From assembly GCA_945871755.1 (NCBI GenBank), contig CAMBWV010000059.1:1-6605 (forward strand): a stretch of 6,605 bases of DNA, given 5' to 3'. This stretch comes from an uncultured Bacteroidales bacterium. GTDB taxonomy: Bacteria > Bacteroidota > Bacteroidia > Bacteroidales > Bacteroidaceae. Under the pieces are notes generated by a model. The model ran no database searches and was not told where the DNA came from. It saw only the letters and a program-made list of their open reading frames with translations. How positions within the stretch are numbered: position 1 is the first letter of the stretch; each line of letters opens with the position of its first letter. The position numbers were made by a program, and so were the translations under genes. Below are positions 1 to 6,480 of this stretch, piece by piece.

Positions 1-83
1 CGGTACTTTCACGTTACTCCATGGCCTTGGCAATGAGTACAAACTCCTTACTCACTCCTTGCAAGTAAGGTGCGGTACATTTC
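1..83 (+). repeat. Modular intergenic repeat, one partial and one near-complete copy
   Basis: Bases 1-30 are the tail of one repeat unit (CGGTACTTTCACGTTACT followed by CCATGGCCTTGG). Base 31 begins a second unit (CAATGAGTACAAACTCC, then CTTGCAAG and GGTGCGGTAC up to about 78-83). The same unit occurs on the opposite strand at 6543-6605: bases 1-18 are the exact reverse complement of 6550-6567, and 31-78 match the reverse complement of the right end with a few substitutions and a 4-base insertion in the CTTGCAAG/GGTG segment. The unit contains short palindromic pieces and no open frame. It looks like a dispersed non-coding repeat or the end sequence of a mobile element; which of these cannot be settled from one window. 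Confidence 0.75.
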
Positions 84-112
84 TTTTCAGCGCAATTTGC
101 AATTAAAAATCT

Positions 113-174
113 ACCTGAGTAGTTACAGTAACTTGCCCTACGTTAGCTCTCAATAAATCAACCTGAGTAGTTAC
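113..174. repeat. Pair of 14-base direct repeats ending in TTAC
   Basis: ACCTGAGTAGTTAC occurs at 113-126 and again at 161-174, 48 bases apart. Read on the other strand it starts GTAA, the terminal tetranucleotide typical of IS66-family ends (family knowledge). The second copy stops exactly where similarity to an IS66 transposase begins, and the first abuts a GTAAC in inverted orientation (GTTACAGTAAC, 122-132). I infer that these are ends of one or more inserted elements that cut into the transposase gene; the elements themselves are not identified. Bases 84-112 show nothing recognisable. Confidence 0.5.
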
Positions 175-365
175 CATTTCCTGCTGCAACCATGATGGAA
201 AACAGAATGAGGTGGACACTCTATTCGCTGATTGAGAGCTGTCAGGTGGTAGGGCCAAAACCATTGGCATGGCTCAACTACGTTCTGGAGAATCTCAGAG
301 ACGACACGCCGCCAGACCAGCTCAAGGCAATGTTGCCATACTACTATAAAAAATCTCACGAATAA
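175..365 (+). pseudogene. IS66-family transposase, C-terminal remnant, frameshifted
   Basis: The frame ending at the TAA at 363-365 reads TLYSLIESCQVVGPKPLAW, then LNYVLENLRDDTPPDQLK and AMLPYYYKKSHE. This resembles the extreme C-terminus of IS66-type transposases (YSLI.SCK..GV.P..WL.YVL...LPY.YKK). Just upstream, in a different frame (182-199), the sequence reads CCNHDG, which matches the C.NHDG motif that normally precedes YSL in this family. The distance from that motif to the Tyr codon is one base too long, so a 1-base insertion near 199-221 is inferred. Everything N-terminal, including the DDE catalytic domain, is missing, and stop codons at 164-166 and 168-170 close both frames. The remnant begins directly after the repeat at 161-174, suggesting truncation by another insertion. 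It cannot encode an active transposase. Identification is from recalled family motifs. Confidence 0.72.
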
Positions 366-382
366 CCTCGTGAGATTTTTTT
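348..382 (+). terminator. Rho-independent terminator of the transposase remnant
   Basis: A perfect 14-base-pair stem (348-361 with 368-381) and a 6-base loop overlap the transposase stop codon and end in a run of seven T. The stem carries A on one side and T on the other, so it could also stop minus-strand transcripts. Confidence 0.8.
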
Positions 383-393
383 GTTACTTGCAA

Positions 394-444
394 GTCGGCT
401 GCTTTCGGATGGTTACGTTACGTCGGCTGCTTTCGGATGGTTAC
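394..444 (+). repeat. Tandem 23-base repeat ending in GGTTAC, probable IS66-type right end
   Basis: Two identical 23-base copies, 394-416 and 422-444 (beginning GTCGGCTG and ending GGATGGTTAC), have a period of 28 bases with GTTAC between them. They lie just beyond the transposase remnant and its terminator, and each ends in TTAC, as expected for the right end of an IS66-family element. The segment 387-416 also shares the module order CTTGCAAG, CGG, TTTC, GTTAC with the repeats at the window ends. Whether this is a true insertion-sequence terminus or a member of that repeat family is open. Confidence 0.55.
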
Positions 445-476
445 CGTATTTAGAGTTTTTGCAAGCAGCAATAACG

Positions 477-518
477 GAAAATGTGCCGTACGCTTGTGAT
501 GGCGTGCGGCACATTTTC
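477..518. terminator. Long bidirectional terminator hairpin
   Basis: A 17-base-pair stem (477-493 with 502-518, one G-U pair) encloses an 8-base loop. The core is GTGCCG/CGGCAC with AAAA and TTTT at the base, so either strand gives a hairpin followed by U residues. For the minus-strand lipoprotein gene it lies about 95 bases past the stop codon and is the only terminator-like structure before the transposon debris. The other 366-613 sequence has no gene that I can support. Confidence 0.7.
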
Positions 519-613
519 TTCATGGATATATTTAGGAGTTCCTGTGATTCTGATTCGCGCTGAGGCTGTTTGAGAATCTAGGGATTAGCTGGTTTACACC
601 TAGGCCTGGTTGA

Positions 614-1147
614 CTAGAATCCCCATTGAATACTGGTATCTGCCTGCTTGCCATCGGCTGTATAGGTGTAGCCAATTTCGGTGGTATGATGCGACAGGGT
701 TTCGGCCAGCTTGTCGCCTCTCACACCTTTGAGGTCCAAACCGAAGACTTTATTAAGCATTGCACCTGGGTCGTCATTCTTCGTGTAAGGAGTTGTGGTG
801 AGTTTTCCAGAATATTTGATATCGAATTTATTTTCAGCCGTGGGGTTGAGGTCTGGTTTGATGGTTAAGGTTACGGCCATACCGGTTTTGCAGGGAATGG
901 GCTGCGAGACGGTTTTTTCCCAAACGGGGCTCGTCATTCTTTCGTTGACAACCTCGCCGGCTTCATTCATATAATAAACGGTGATGTCGGCAATGTGAAA
1001 GAGCTCTTGCGAAATATCCATGTTTGCTCTCGTAACCAGTTTGGTGTACTGCTTTTCCTGCGGTGGATTGTTCTCTTCATGGTCGTCGTCGCCGCAAGCT
1101 ATCAGTGCAAGGGCCGCAATGGTGAGGTACAAGAATTTCTTCATCAT
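614..1147 (-). CDS. Small predicted surface lipoprotein, unknown function
   Basis: The 177-residue product begins MMKKFLYLTIAALALIAC: two lysines, a hydrophobic segment and a lipobox (L15-I-A-C18), so it should be cleaved and lipidated at Cys18. The next residues, GDDDHEENN, are strongly acidic; in Bacteroidetes an acidic stretch just after the cysteine acts as a lipoprotein export signal to the cell surface (family knowledge), so surface display is inferred. The mature part (about 160 residues) has alternating polar/hydrophobic strands and a second cysteine at 86, and no domain I recognise. Either Met1 or Met2 could be the start; the upstream sequence is A-rich with no Shine-Dalgarno, as usual for this phylum. 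It is separated from the glycogen operon by a terminator and 249 bases, so it is probably its own unit, although I found no convincing promoter. It ends in the aromatic stretch IQWGF. Confidence 0.85.
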   Translation of the reverse strand: MMKKFLYLTIAALALIACGDDDHEENNPPQEKQYTKLVTRANMDISQELFHIADITVYYMNEAGEVVNERMTSPVWEKTVSQPIPCKTGMAVTLTIKPDLNPTAENKFDIKYSGKLTTTPYTKNDDPGAMLNKVFGLDLKGVRGDKLAETLSHHTTEIGYTYTADGKQADTSIQWGF

Positions 1148-1343
1148 AGTTTTTTGGTTTTTAGGGTGAAAATTGGTTATTTAGAATCCTCTGGAACATT
1201 GGAAGGGGAGCACGCTGAGCAATATGGAACGCGCAAGTTCCTAGACTCAGAATATATTCCTTGCTGGTGTTGGAACAGGATGTTAATCGGAGAAGAACTT
1301 TTGCCGGACAAGAGTGTCGTTTAGGCGAATCGTTCAAATGGGT

Positions 1344-1386
1344 CAAGAAAATAAAGTGGGCTGCCTCCTTATCAGACGCAGCCCGC
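1344..1386 (-). terminator. Rho-independent terminator of the glycogen operon
   Basis: On the minus strand, starting 11 bases after the GH57-like stop codon, a 9-base-pair GC-rich stem (1378-1386 with 1356-1364, one G-U pair) with a 13-base loop is followed by TTTATTTTCTT. This marks the probable 3' end of the three-gene transcript. The remaining gap to the lipoprotein gene (1148-1343) shows no gene and no clear promoter. Confidence 0.75.
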
Positions 1387-1396
1387 TCCTTATTTA

Positions 1397-2857
1397 TTAT
1401 TTCTTAGCCGCAGCTTTCTTGGCAGGTGCCTTCTTGGGGGCAGGCTTTTCTGCCTTGGGAGTTACTTCTGCTTCTGGCTCAGCCTTCTTGGCGGGTGCCT
1501 TCTTGGCGGGTGCTTTCTTGGCAGCAGGCTTTTCGGCCTTGGGTGCTGCTTCCTCTTTTGCTTCCAACTTAGCCAGCATGTTTTCCAACTGCTTGATTTG
1601 CTTATCCTTCTTGGTCAGTTCGTCGGACTGATTCTTGATGGTGGTGAGAAGCGAATTGAGTTCTTCGTTCTCAATCTCATCGGGATAGAGGTTCTTCACG
1701 CGGGTGATGAAGTCGCCCAGGATGTTCATGTAGTTGGTGAAGGCATCGTAGGGCGAATCGTAGATACCGCGGTAGCCACCGTAACTATTGGGCTTGGTGG
1801 ACATGAAGCGGAGGTTGTTGGAGGCTTGGAGGTAGTCCCAATCCTGCATCAAACGGCGGTCGCGGCAGATGCGTACGCGGTCGGCAATGCTGTAGAGTTT
1901 TTCGAGGGCTTCCTGCTGCATGACGTTACCCAGCCAGGGAGAGAGGTCGCGCTCTTCGTCCACCCACGATGTGGGATATTCCACGTTGAGTTCGCCCACG
2001 GACTTGATTTTCGCACAAATCTCGGAGGGGGTGGAGAAGACAACGCCGCGCTGCTTGAGCTGTTCGGGCAGGGCCTTCATGAACTCGAGGATATTGGAGG
2101 ACAGGGGCTGGAAGATACCGAGGGCGCAGAGCTCCATGAAGAGGTTGATAACCTGATCTTCTTCGGGCAGGTTGGCAATCCAGTTAGCGTAGGTGTCTGC
2201 GAAGAGGGGATATTCGCTCCAGGAGGAGTCGTTGAAGCGGAAGCTGATGTCCTCGGACAGGCTGTAGTCGCGGAGCAGGAGCTTGAGGTTCGGGTTGCGG
2301 TTGCAGTGGTAAACGAAGTGCGGGCTCTTCCATCCGAGCACGTGCTTGGCGCCTTCGGCAAGCATACCCTTGAAGCCCATGTTGGCCACCATTTCACCGA
2401 TTTCGTCGGAGTAGATAAGGCAGCTGTTGCGGAAGATCTTGGGTTCTTGGCCGAAGAGGGCTTTCACCTTCTTGCACAAGCGAGTCACTTCTTCCTTGAA
2501 ACATTCGGGGTTCTTGAGCGAGGAGAAGCCGTGGCTGTAGGGTTCGGCAAGGAATTCTACGCAGCCCGTTTCGCCCAACTTCTGGAGCAACTCAATCACC
2601 TGGGGAGCGTGGTTCTCCAACTGTTCGATGGCGCAGCCCGAGAGGGAGATGGCGCACTTGAAATAACTACCATAGCGCTCGGCCATTTCGATGAGGGCTT
2701 CGAGAGCGGGAACGTAGGAACGCTCGGCGGTCTCGGAGATGGAACGCTCGTTCTCGTAGTCATCGTAATAGTAGTGGTCCGTACCGATGTCGAAGAAACG
2801 GTAGCGCTTCAGATGAATATTCTGGTGAATCTCAAAATATAAACAAACGGTTTTCAT
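1397..2857 (-). CDS. GH57 alpha-amylase-like protein with coiled coil and KAPAKK tail
   Basis: The 486-residue protein belongs to glycoside hydrolase family 57, alpha-amylase-like branch. Visible family marks are the N-terminal FEIHQ (residues 8-12), SLSG..IEQL (71-80), G..EFLAEPYSHG (98-110), the FRNSCLIYSDEIG block (142-154), the MELCALGIFQPLSSNILEF block (241-259) and TSWVDEERDLSPWLGN (296-311). In active GH57 amylases, as I recall them, the third region reads FRNTELIY with Glu as nucleophile and the fourth reads F.DYETFG with Asp as acid/base. Here the aligned residues are Cys146 and Glu242, so ordinary hydrolysis is doubtful; non-catalytic glucan binding or an altered reaction is possible. 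Residues about 396-433 look like a coiled coil. Residues 434-486 are a Lys/Ala/Pro tail. There is no signal peptide, so it is cytoplasmic. It follows the glycosyltransferase by 25 bases, is surely co-transcribed, and is last in the operon. Confidence 0.92.
   Translation of the reverse strand: MKTVCLYFEIHQNIHLKRYRFFDIGTDHYYYDDYENERSISETAERSYVPALEALIEMAERYGSYFKCAISLSGCAIEQLENHAPQVIELLQKLGETGCVEFLAEPYSHGFSSLKNPECFKEEVTRLCKKVKALFGQEPKIFRNSCLIYSDEIGEMVANMGFKGMLAEGAKHVLGWKSPHFVYHCNRNPNLKLLLRDYSLSEDISFRFNDSSWSEYPLFADTYANWIANLPEEDQVINLFMELCALGIFQPLSSNILEFMKALPEQLKQRGVVFSTPSEICAKIKSVGELNVEYPTSWVDEERDLSPWLGNVMQQEALEKLYSIADRVRICRDRRLMQDWDYLQASNNLRFMSTKPNSYGGYRGIYDSPYDAFTNYMNILGDFITRVKNLYPDEIENEELNSLLTTIKNQSDELTKKDKQIKQLENMLAKLEAKEEAAPKAEKPAAKKAPAKKAPAKKAEPEAEVTPKAEKPAPKKAPAKKAAAKK
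1400..1561 (-). repeat. Internal repeat coding the Lys/Ala/Pro-rich tail of the GH57 protein
   Basis: This stretch codes residues 433-486. A 28-residue unit starting PKAEKP (residues 439 and 467) is repeated, visible in DNA as CAGGCTTTTCTGCCTTGGG at 1441-1459 and a one-base variant at 1525-1543, 84 bases apart. Inside are shorter KAPAKK repeats. Such tails resemble the C-termini of histone H1-like and some bacterial nucleoid proteins in composition. The reading frame stays open across both copies, so the repeat is in-frame and probably length-variable between strains. Confidence 0.85.
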
Positions 2858-2882
2858 ATCAGATTTTCTTTTTTAGATTCGG

Positions 2883-4166
2883 TTATCGGTTATACTTTTC
2901 GATGACTTGGTTGTAAGCGTTGTAGATACGTTCGCCCACTTTCTCCCAAGTGATTTGGTCCACTTCCTTTTTGCCTTCCACCTGGAGGTACTTGTAGAGT
3001 CCTTCGTTGGTACAGATGGAGTACATAGCGTCGGCCATAGCGTGGATATCCCAGTAGTCGGTTTTGATACATTTGTTGAGAATCTCGGCGCAACCGCTCT
3101 GGTAACTGATGATGGAGGGTACGCCGCACTGCATAGCCTCGAGGGGCGAGATACCGAAGGGCTCGCTGACGGAGGGCATGACGTAAACGTCGCTGTCGCG
3201 GAAGCATTCATAAACCTGCTTGCCCTTCATGAAGCCAGGGAAGTGGAAGCGGTCGGCAATGCCGCGGCGGGCTGCCAGTTCTATCATCTCTTCCATCATA
3301 TCGCCTGAGCCAGCGAAGCAGAAGCGGATGTTGCGCGTACGCTGGAGCACGAGTGCGGCAGCTTCCACGAAATATTCGGGGCCCTTCTGCATCGTGATAC
3401 GGCCAAGGAAGGTAACGACCTTCTCCTTGCGCTCGCTTTCGGGCTTGCGCTGAGCCACGATTTCCTGGATTTCGGGGCTGAGGGGATAAACCGCGTTGTG
3501 CATGGCAATACACTTGGCGGGGTCTTGGTGATAGTGGTTGATAACGGTCTGGCGCGTCAGTTCGCTCACGCACATAATGAGGTCGGCGTGGTCCATACCA
3601 TCCTTTTCAATGCTATATACCGTGGGGTTGACATTGCCGCGGCTACGGTCGAAGTCGGTAGCGTGAACGTGGATGACGAGGGGCTTGCCGCTCACGTTCT
3701 TGGCGTGAATGCCTGCGGGATAGGTCAGCCAGTCGTGTGCATGGATGATGTCGTACTGCTGTTGGCGTGCGATGACGCCGGCCACGATGGAGTAGTTGTT
3801 GATTTCCTCGTAGAGGTTCTGCGGATAGCGGCCCGAGAACTCAATACAGCCAAGGTCGTTGGTGTGGCGGTAGTTGAAGTCTGCGTAGATATGGTCGCGG
3901 AGCGCGAAATACTGCTCGGGCGTCATTTTGCTGCCCAATCGCTGTTCTACGTATTCACGGCTGACGTCGCGCCATACGACAGGCGTTTCGCTCAGACCGA
4001 TGATATTCATAAAACTCTTGTCTTCATCGCCCCAGGGTTTGGGGATGCAGAAGGTGATGTGCATGTCGGGTTGTTTGGCCAATCCGGCAGTGATACCATA
4101 ACTGGCTGTGCCGAGTCCGCCGAGGATATGAGGCGGAAACTCCCATCCGAACATTAATACTTTCAT
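2883..4166 (-). CDS. GT-B glycosyltransferase, glycogen-synthase-like (GT4/GT5 type)
   Basis: The 427-residue cytoplasmic protein is a retaining GT-B glycosyltransferase. The N-terminal half starts MKVLMFGWEFPPHILGGLGT, where the GGLG turn (16-19) is the glycogen/starch-synthase-type nucleotide-sugar loop, followed by IIHAHDW (140-146) and the HVHATDFDRSRG segment (166-177). The C-terminal half has FLGRITMQKGPEYF (253-266), FAGSGD (284-289) and the catalytic E-x7-E motif EPFGISPLE, with Glu335 and Glu343 both present, so it should be active. The expected role is extension of alpha-1,4-glucan chains in glycogen; the donor (UDP- or ADP-glucose) cannot be read from the sequence. Full length for this type. 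The start is supported by the conserved KVLMFGWEFPP opening. It lies 161 bases after the debranching enzyme and 25 bases before the GH57 gene. No separate promoter was found in the upstream gap, so it probably depends on read-through. Confidence 0.9.
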   Translation of the reverse strand: MKVLMFGWEFPPHILGGLGTASYGITAGLAKQPDMHITFCIPKPWGDEDKSFMNIIGLSETPVVWRDVSREYVEQRLGSKMTPEQYFALRDHIYADFNYRHTNDLGCIEFSGRYPQNLYEEINNYSIVAGVIARQQQYDIIHAHDWLTYPAGIHAKNVSGKPLVIHVHATDFDRSRGNVNPTVYSIEKDGMDHADLIMCVSELTRQTVINHYHQDPAKCIAMHNAVYPLSPEIQEIVAQRKPESERKEKVVTFLGRITMQKGPEYFVEAAALVLQRTRNIRFCFAGSGDMMEEMIELAARRGIADRFHFPGFMKGKQVYECFRDSDVYVMPSVSEPFGISPLEAMQCGVPSIISYQSGCAEILNKCIKTDYWDIHAMADAMYSICTNEGLYKYLQVEGKKEVDQITWEKVGERIYNAYNQVIEKYNR

Positions 4167-4269
4167 ATCGGGTGTGTATTATTAGGTAACAAGTGTTTTC
4201 AGTTGGCAGGCGGACCTTTACTATACCTTATTATATATAGGTGTGTGTCCGTTGCGCCTTGCTCATAGT

Positions 4270-4328
4270 AGGACTAGGTGCGCCCTCTCCTTGGGAAAGC
4301 CCTGGAGGGGAGGGCACCCGTGTAGTCT
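4270..4328 (-). other. Strong stem-loop directly after the debranching enzyme stop codon
   Basis: The gap 4167-4327 is mostly this imperfect hairpin. Pairings: 4272-4276 with 4323-4327, 4277-4279 with 4316-4318, 4282-4286 with 4311-4315, 4287-4290 with 4304-4307, and 4293-4295 with 4300-4302 around a 4-base loop, with small bulges. There is no U-run on the downstream side in the minus strand, so it is not a standard terminator. It could be an mRNA-stabilising or processing stem that sets different amounts of the upstream and downstream proteins, or a mobile repeat-type hairpin. The remaining part, 4167-4269, is AT-rich (near 4219-4240) with no clear promoter. Confidence 0.6.
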
Positions 4329-6283
4329 TAGTCCTCAATCTTGTATTTCTCCAGCAGACGGATGGCGCGGAGGATGCCGCTCACGTTCATGGCGAACGAG
4401 ATAGCACCGCGGCCACTGAATCTGGGATTACCATCGAAGAGTTCGGGGATGGTTCCTACGCAGTGGTAGAAGAGTTCCTCCTCGAAGCCAATCAACTGGC
4501 GTTCGATATAGTTAACACCGCTCATCTTATAGACGCGCAGATAAGCCTCGAGATAGAAGCCCGTCAGCCAAGGCCACGCAGTACCTTGGTGGTAGGCATA
4601 GTCGCGCTGCGTCTGCTGTCCGATATACATGGGGTTGTAGCCGCCGCTCTTCGGAGAGAGGGAGCGGATGCCCTTGGGCGTCACCAGTTCCTTGGTACAG
4701 ATGTCCAGCACACCCTTGCGCTGACGAACATCCAGCGGTGAGAAGTCGAGGGCGATGGCGAAGAGCTGGTTCGGGCGAACGCTCCAGTCCATCATCTGGC
4801 CATCTACGTAGTCGAGCAAGTAACCGTGCTCATTGAGGAAGGTATTCTTGAAACTCTGTCCTACGAGTTCGGCCATCTCGCCGCACTTCTTGGCGCTGAC
4901 CGTATTGGTTTCGCCACCGATTTCGGCCAAGAGCTGCTCAGAGAACTTGAGGGCGTTGTACCAGAGGGCGTTAAATTCTACGATATATCCCGAGCGCGGC
5001 ACGATGGGACGGCCACCAGCGGTGGAGTTCATCCAAGTGACAGCGCGGTCGCGGCCGTTGCTATAAAGCAGTCCGTTGTCGTGAACAAAGAGGTTGGTGT
5101 GCTTGCCGCTCCAGATGAAGTCGAGCATTTCCTTGAGCAGGTCGCCATACATTTCGTAGCACTTGGCGCGGCCTACATACTTGCCGTATTGCTGGATGCA
5201 CCACATCGCCCACAACAGGGTGTCGGGCTGTTCCATCTCATAGATGGCAACGGTCATCGGCTCCTTATTCATAAATTCGCGCAAGCCTTTGGCGGCCGTC
5301 TTCATGTAGCGTTCGAAGCGGTCCACCTCGCCAATACTCAGCGTGAGGCCAGGCAGGGAGATAAATGTGTCGCGGGCGCGGCACTTGAACCAAGGATAGC
5401 CTGCCAGGATATACTCTTCGTTGTCCTTTTGTACGTGGAACTGGTGAGCAGCGTTGACCAGGCAGTGATAGAAACTGTCGCGGCGGTCGAGGCTTTCGAT
5501 TTCGGCTTCCATGATGGGTGCATACATCTTCGGATCTTTCTCCTTGAGGGAAGCGGTGAAGATAATGCTTTCGCCCTTCTTGATAGGCATTTCGAAATAA
5601 CCAGGCACCAGCAGGTCTTCGGTGGCATCGTAACCACGTTCGCGCTCCTTCGGGTAGTCCATGCCGCGATACCAGTTCGGCTCGTAGTGGAATTCGCTCT
5701 TGGCCGTGGTCTGCATGTAGAGGTCGGGATAACCTTCGTACATACACATCTTGATACCGTTCTTGATGGGCGTATATCCCGTGTTGGCAACGCCGTTCTC
5801 GTGTGTCCACTGACGAACGCTGCGGAAAGCCAGGAAGGGTTTGAGGCGGAGCGTCGTTTCGGAGTGTGCTTCCAGCAGGGTGTAACGAACAAAAAGTCTG
5901 AACCTATCCGTACGATAAACGATTTCCTTCTTCAGGAGCACGCCTCCGATACGATAGATCCAGGTTGGCACTTTATCCCACTCAAAGCTCACAATGTATT
6001 TGTGGCCTTTGGGACTATAATTTTCTCCTTGGTATTTGTGCAGACCGAGATTAAACTCAGCGCCATGCTGAATGACCGTCTCATCGAGGGACGAGAGGAG
6101 CACATGGTTCTCGTCGTCCAGGTTGGGAACGGGCACAACCAGCAAGCCGTGATATTTTCGGATGTTGCAACCTACCAATGTAGTCGAACAATACGCACCC
6201 GACTCATTTGTAATCAGGAGTTCCTTGAACAGGCTGTCCTGAAGATTTGTCATCTGCGTCTTGTCAAATCTTAAATAGCACAT
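4328..6283 (-). CDS. Glycogen debranching enzyme (amylo-alpha-1,6-glucosidase family)
   Basis: The 651-residue cytoplasmic enzyme is expected to hydrolyse alpha-1,6 branch points in glycogen. The N-terminal beta-rich domain (about 15-250) includes TNESGAYCSTTLVGCNIRKYHGLLV (25-49), the family's usual opening. The C-terminal (alpha/alpha)6-barrel domain (about 275-645) has AGYPWFKCRARDTFISLPGL (294-313) with the conserved acid Asp305, the VPRSGYIVEFNALWYNAL block (428-445), RPNQLFAI (503-510), YHQGTAWPWLTGFYLEA (564-580) and IPELFDG (612-618) with Glu614. All conserved blocks are present and the length is normal for the bacterial single-function form, so it should be active. The start MCYLRFDK fits the MSYLKFDK opening I recall from Bacteroides relatives. 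It is the first gene of the operon, about 110 bases downstream of a good promoter, with no Shine-Dalgarno. No signal peptide, so it acts on intracellular glycogen. Confidence 0.93.
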   Translation of the reverse strand: MCYLRFDKTQMTNLQDSLFKELLITNESGAYCSTTLVGCNIRKYHGLLVVPVPNLDDENHVLLSSLDETVIQHGAEFNLGLHKYQGENYSPKGHKYIVSFEWDKVPTWIYRIGGVLLKKEIVYRTDRFRLFVRYTLLEAHSETTLRLKPFLAFRSVRQWTHENGVANTGYTPIKNGIKMCMYEGYPDLYMQTTAKSEFHYEPNWYRGMDYPKERERGYDATEDLLVPGYFEMPIKKGESIIFTASLKEKDPKMYAPIMEAEIESLDRRDSFYHCLVNAAHQFHVQKDNEEYILAGYPWFKCRARDTFISLPGLTLSIGEVDRFERYMKTAAKGLREFMNKEPMTVAIYEMEQPDTLLWAMWCIQQYGKYVGRAKCYEMYGDLLKEMLDFIWSGKHTNLFVHDNGLLYSNGRDRAVTWMNSTAGGRPIVPRSGYIVEFNALWYNALKFSEQLLAEIGGETNTVSAKKCGEMAELVGQSFKNTFLNEHGYLLDYVDGQMMDWSVRPNQLFAIALDFSPLDVRQRKGVLDICTKELVTPKGIRSLSPKSGGYNPMYIGQQTQRDYAYHQGTAWPWLTGFYLEAYLRVYKMSGVNYIERQLIGFEEELFYHCVGTIPELFDGNPRFSGRGAISFAMNVSGILRAIRLLEKYKIED

Positions 6284-6401
6284 AGTGATATGATTATAAG
6301 GTTATTTAGACGGAATATAAATGCGAACCAGACGCCCCATTTTCCCGCAGCGGAAGTCCCCGCGTACAGGAAGAATGATGCGTTGCCTCACATTGGATTC
6401 C

Positions 6402-6432
6402 CAAAATTAGGTAAAAAATATAAACGCACAAA
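6402..6432 (-). promoter_or_regulatory. Bacteroides-type promoter of the glycogen operon
   Basis: On the minus strand TTTG (6429-6432) is followed by exactly 19 bases and then TAATTTTG (6402-6409). This fits the -33 TTTG / -7 TAnnTTTG consensus of the primary sigma factor in Bacteroidetes at every fixed position. Transcription would start near 6394-6397, giving a leader of about 110 bases before the debranching enzyme. The surrounding sequence is A/T-rich (6411-6457), as expected upstream. Confidence 0.7.
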
Positions 6433-6460
6433 GTTTTTCAAAAAAAAGTTGAGTTTTTTA

Positions 6461-6480
6461 CCGCATTTTCCGAAAAGCGG
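6461..6480. other. Quasi-palindrome just upstream of the operon promoter
   Basis: CCGCATTTTCCGAAAAGCGG has arms CCGC/GCGG and TTTT/AAAA with one unpaired base, ending about 30 bases upstream of the -33 element; the half-site AAGCGGAAA then repeats at 6475-6490. It could be an operator for an activator or repressor. It is not followed by a T-run on either strand, so it is not a terminator. Function is unknown. Confidence 0.35.

Noticed and set aside
1..83. CRISPR array
   Set aside because: The repeat units are directly adjacent or split by insertions, with no regular unique spacers, and there are no cas genes.
171..359. 62-codon minus-strand frame at the left end
   Set aside because: It is the complement of the IS66 transposase remnant and its terminator.
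1160..1320. Promoter for the lipoprotein gene
   Set aside because: Candidates such as TATATTCT near 1250-1258 lack a TTTG at the right distance, and CACTCTTG after TTTG matches only part of the consensus at 18-base spacing. Neither is good enough to list.
1598..2842. Long open frame (414 codons) on the plus strand
   Set aside because: It lies wholly antisense to the GH57 gene, which has clear family motifs; the translated product is low-complexity and matches nothing I know. It is a codon-usage shadow.
4826..6274. Long open frame (482 codons) on the plus strand
   Set aside because: Antisense to the debranching enzyme with all of its conserved blocks; no recognisable domain. The 219-codon plus-strand frame opposite the glycosyltransferase (3498-4157) was dropped for the same reason.
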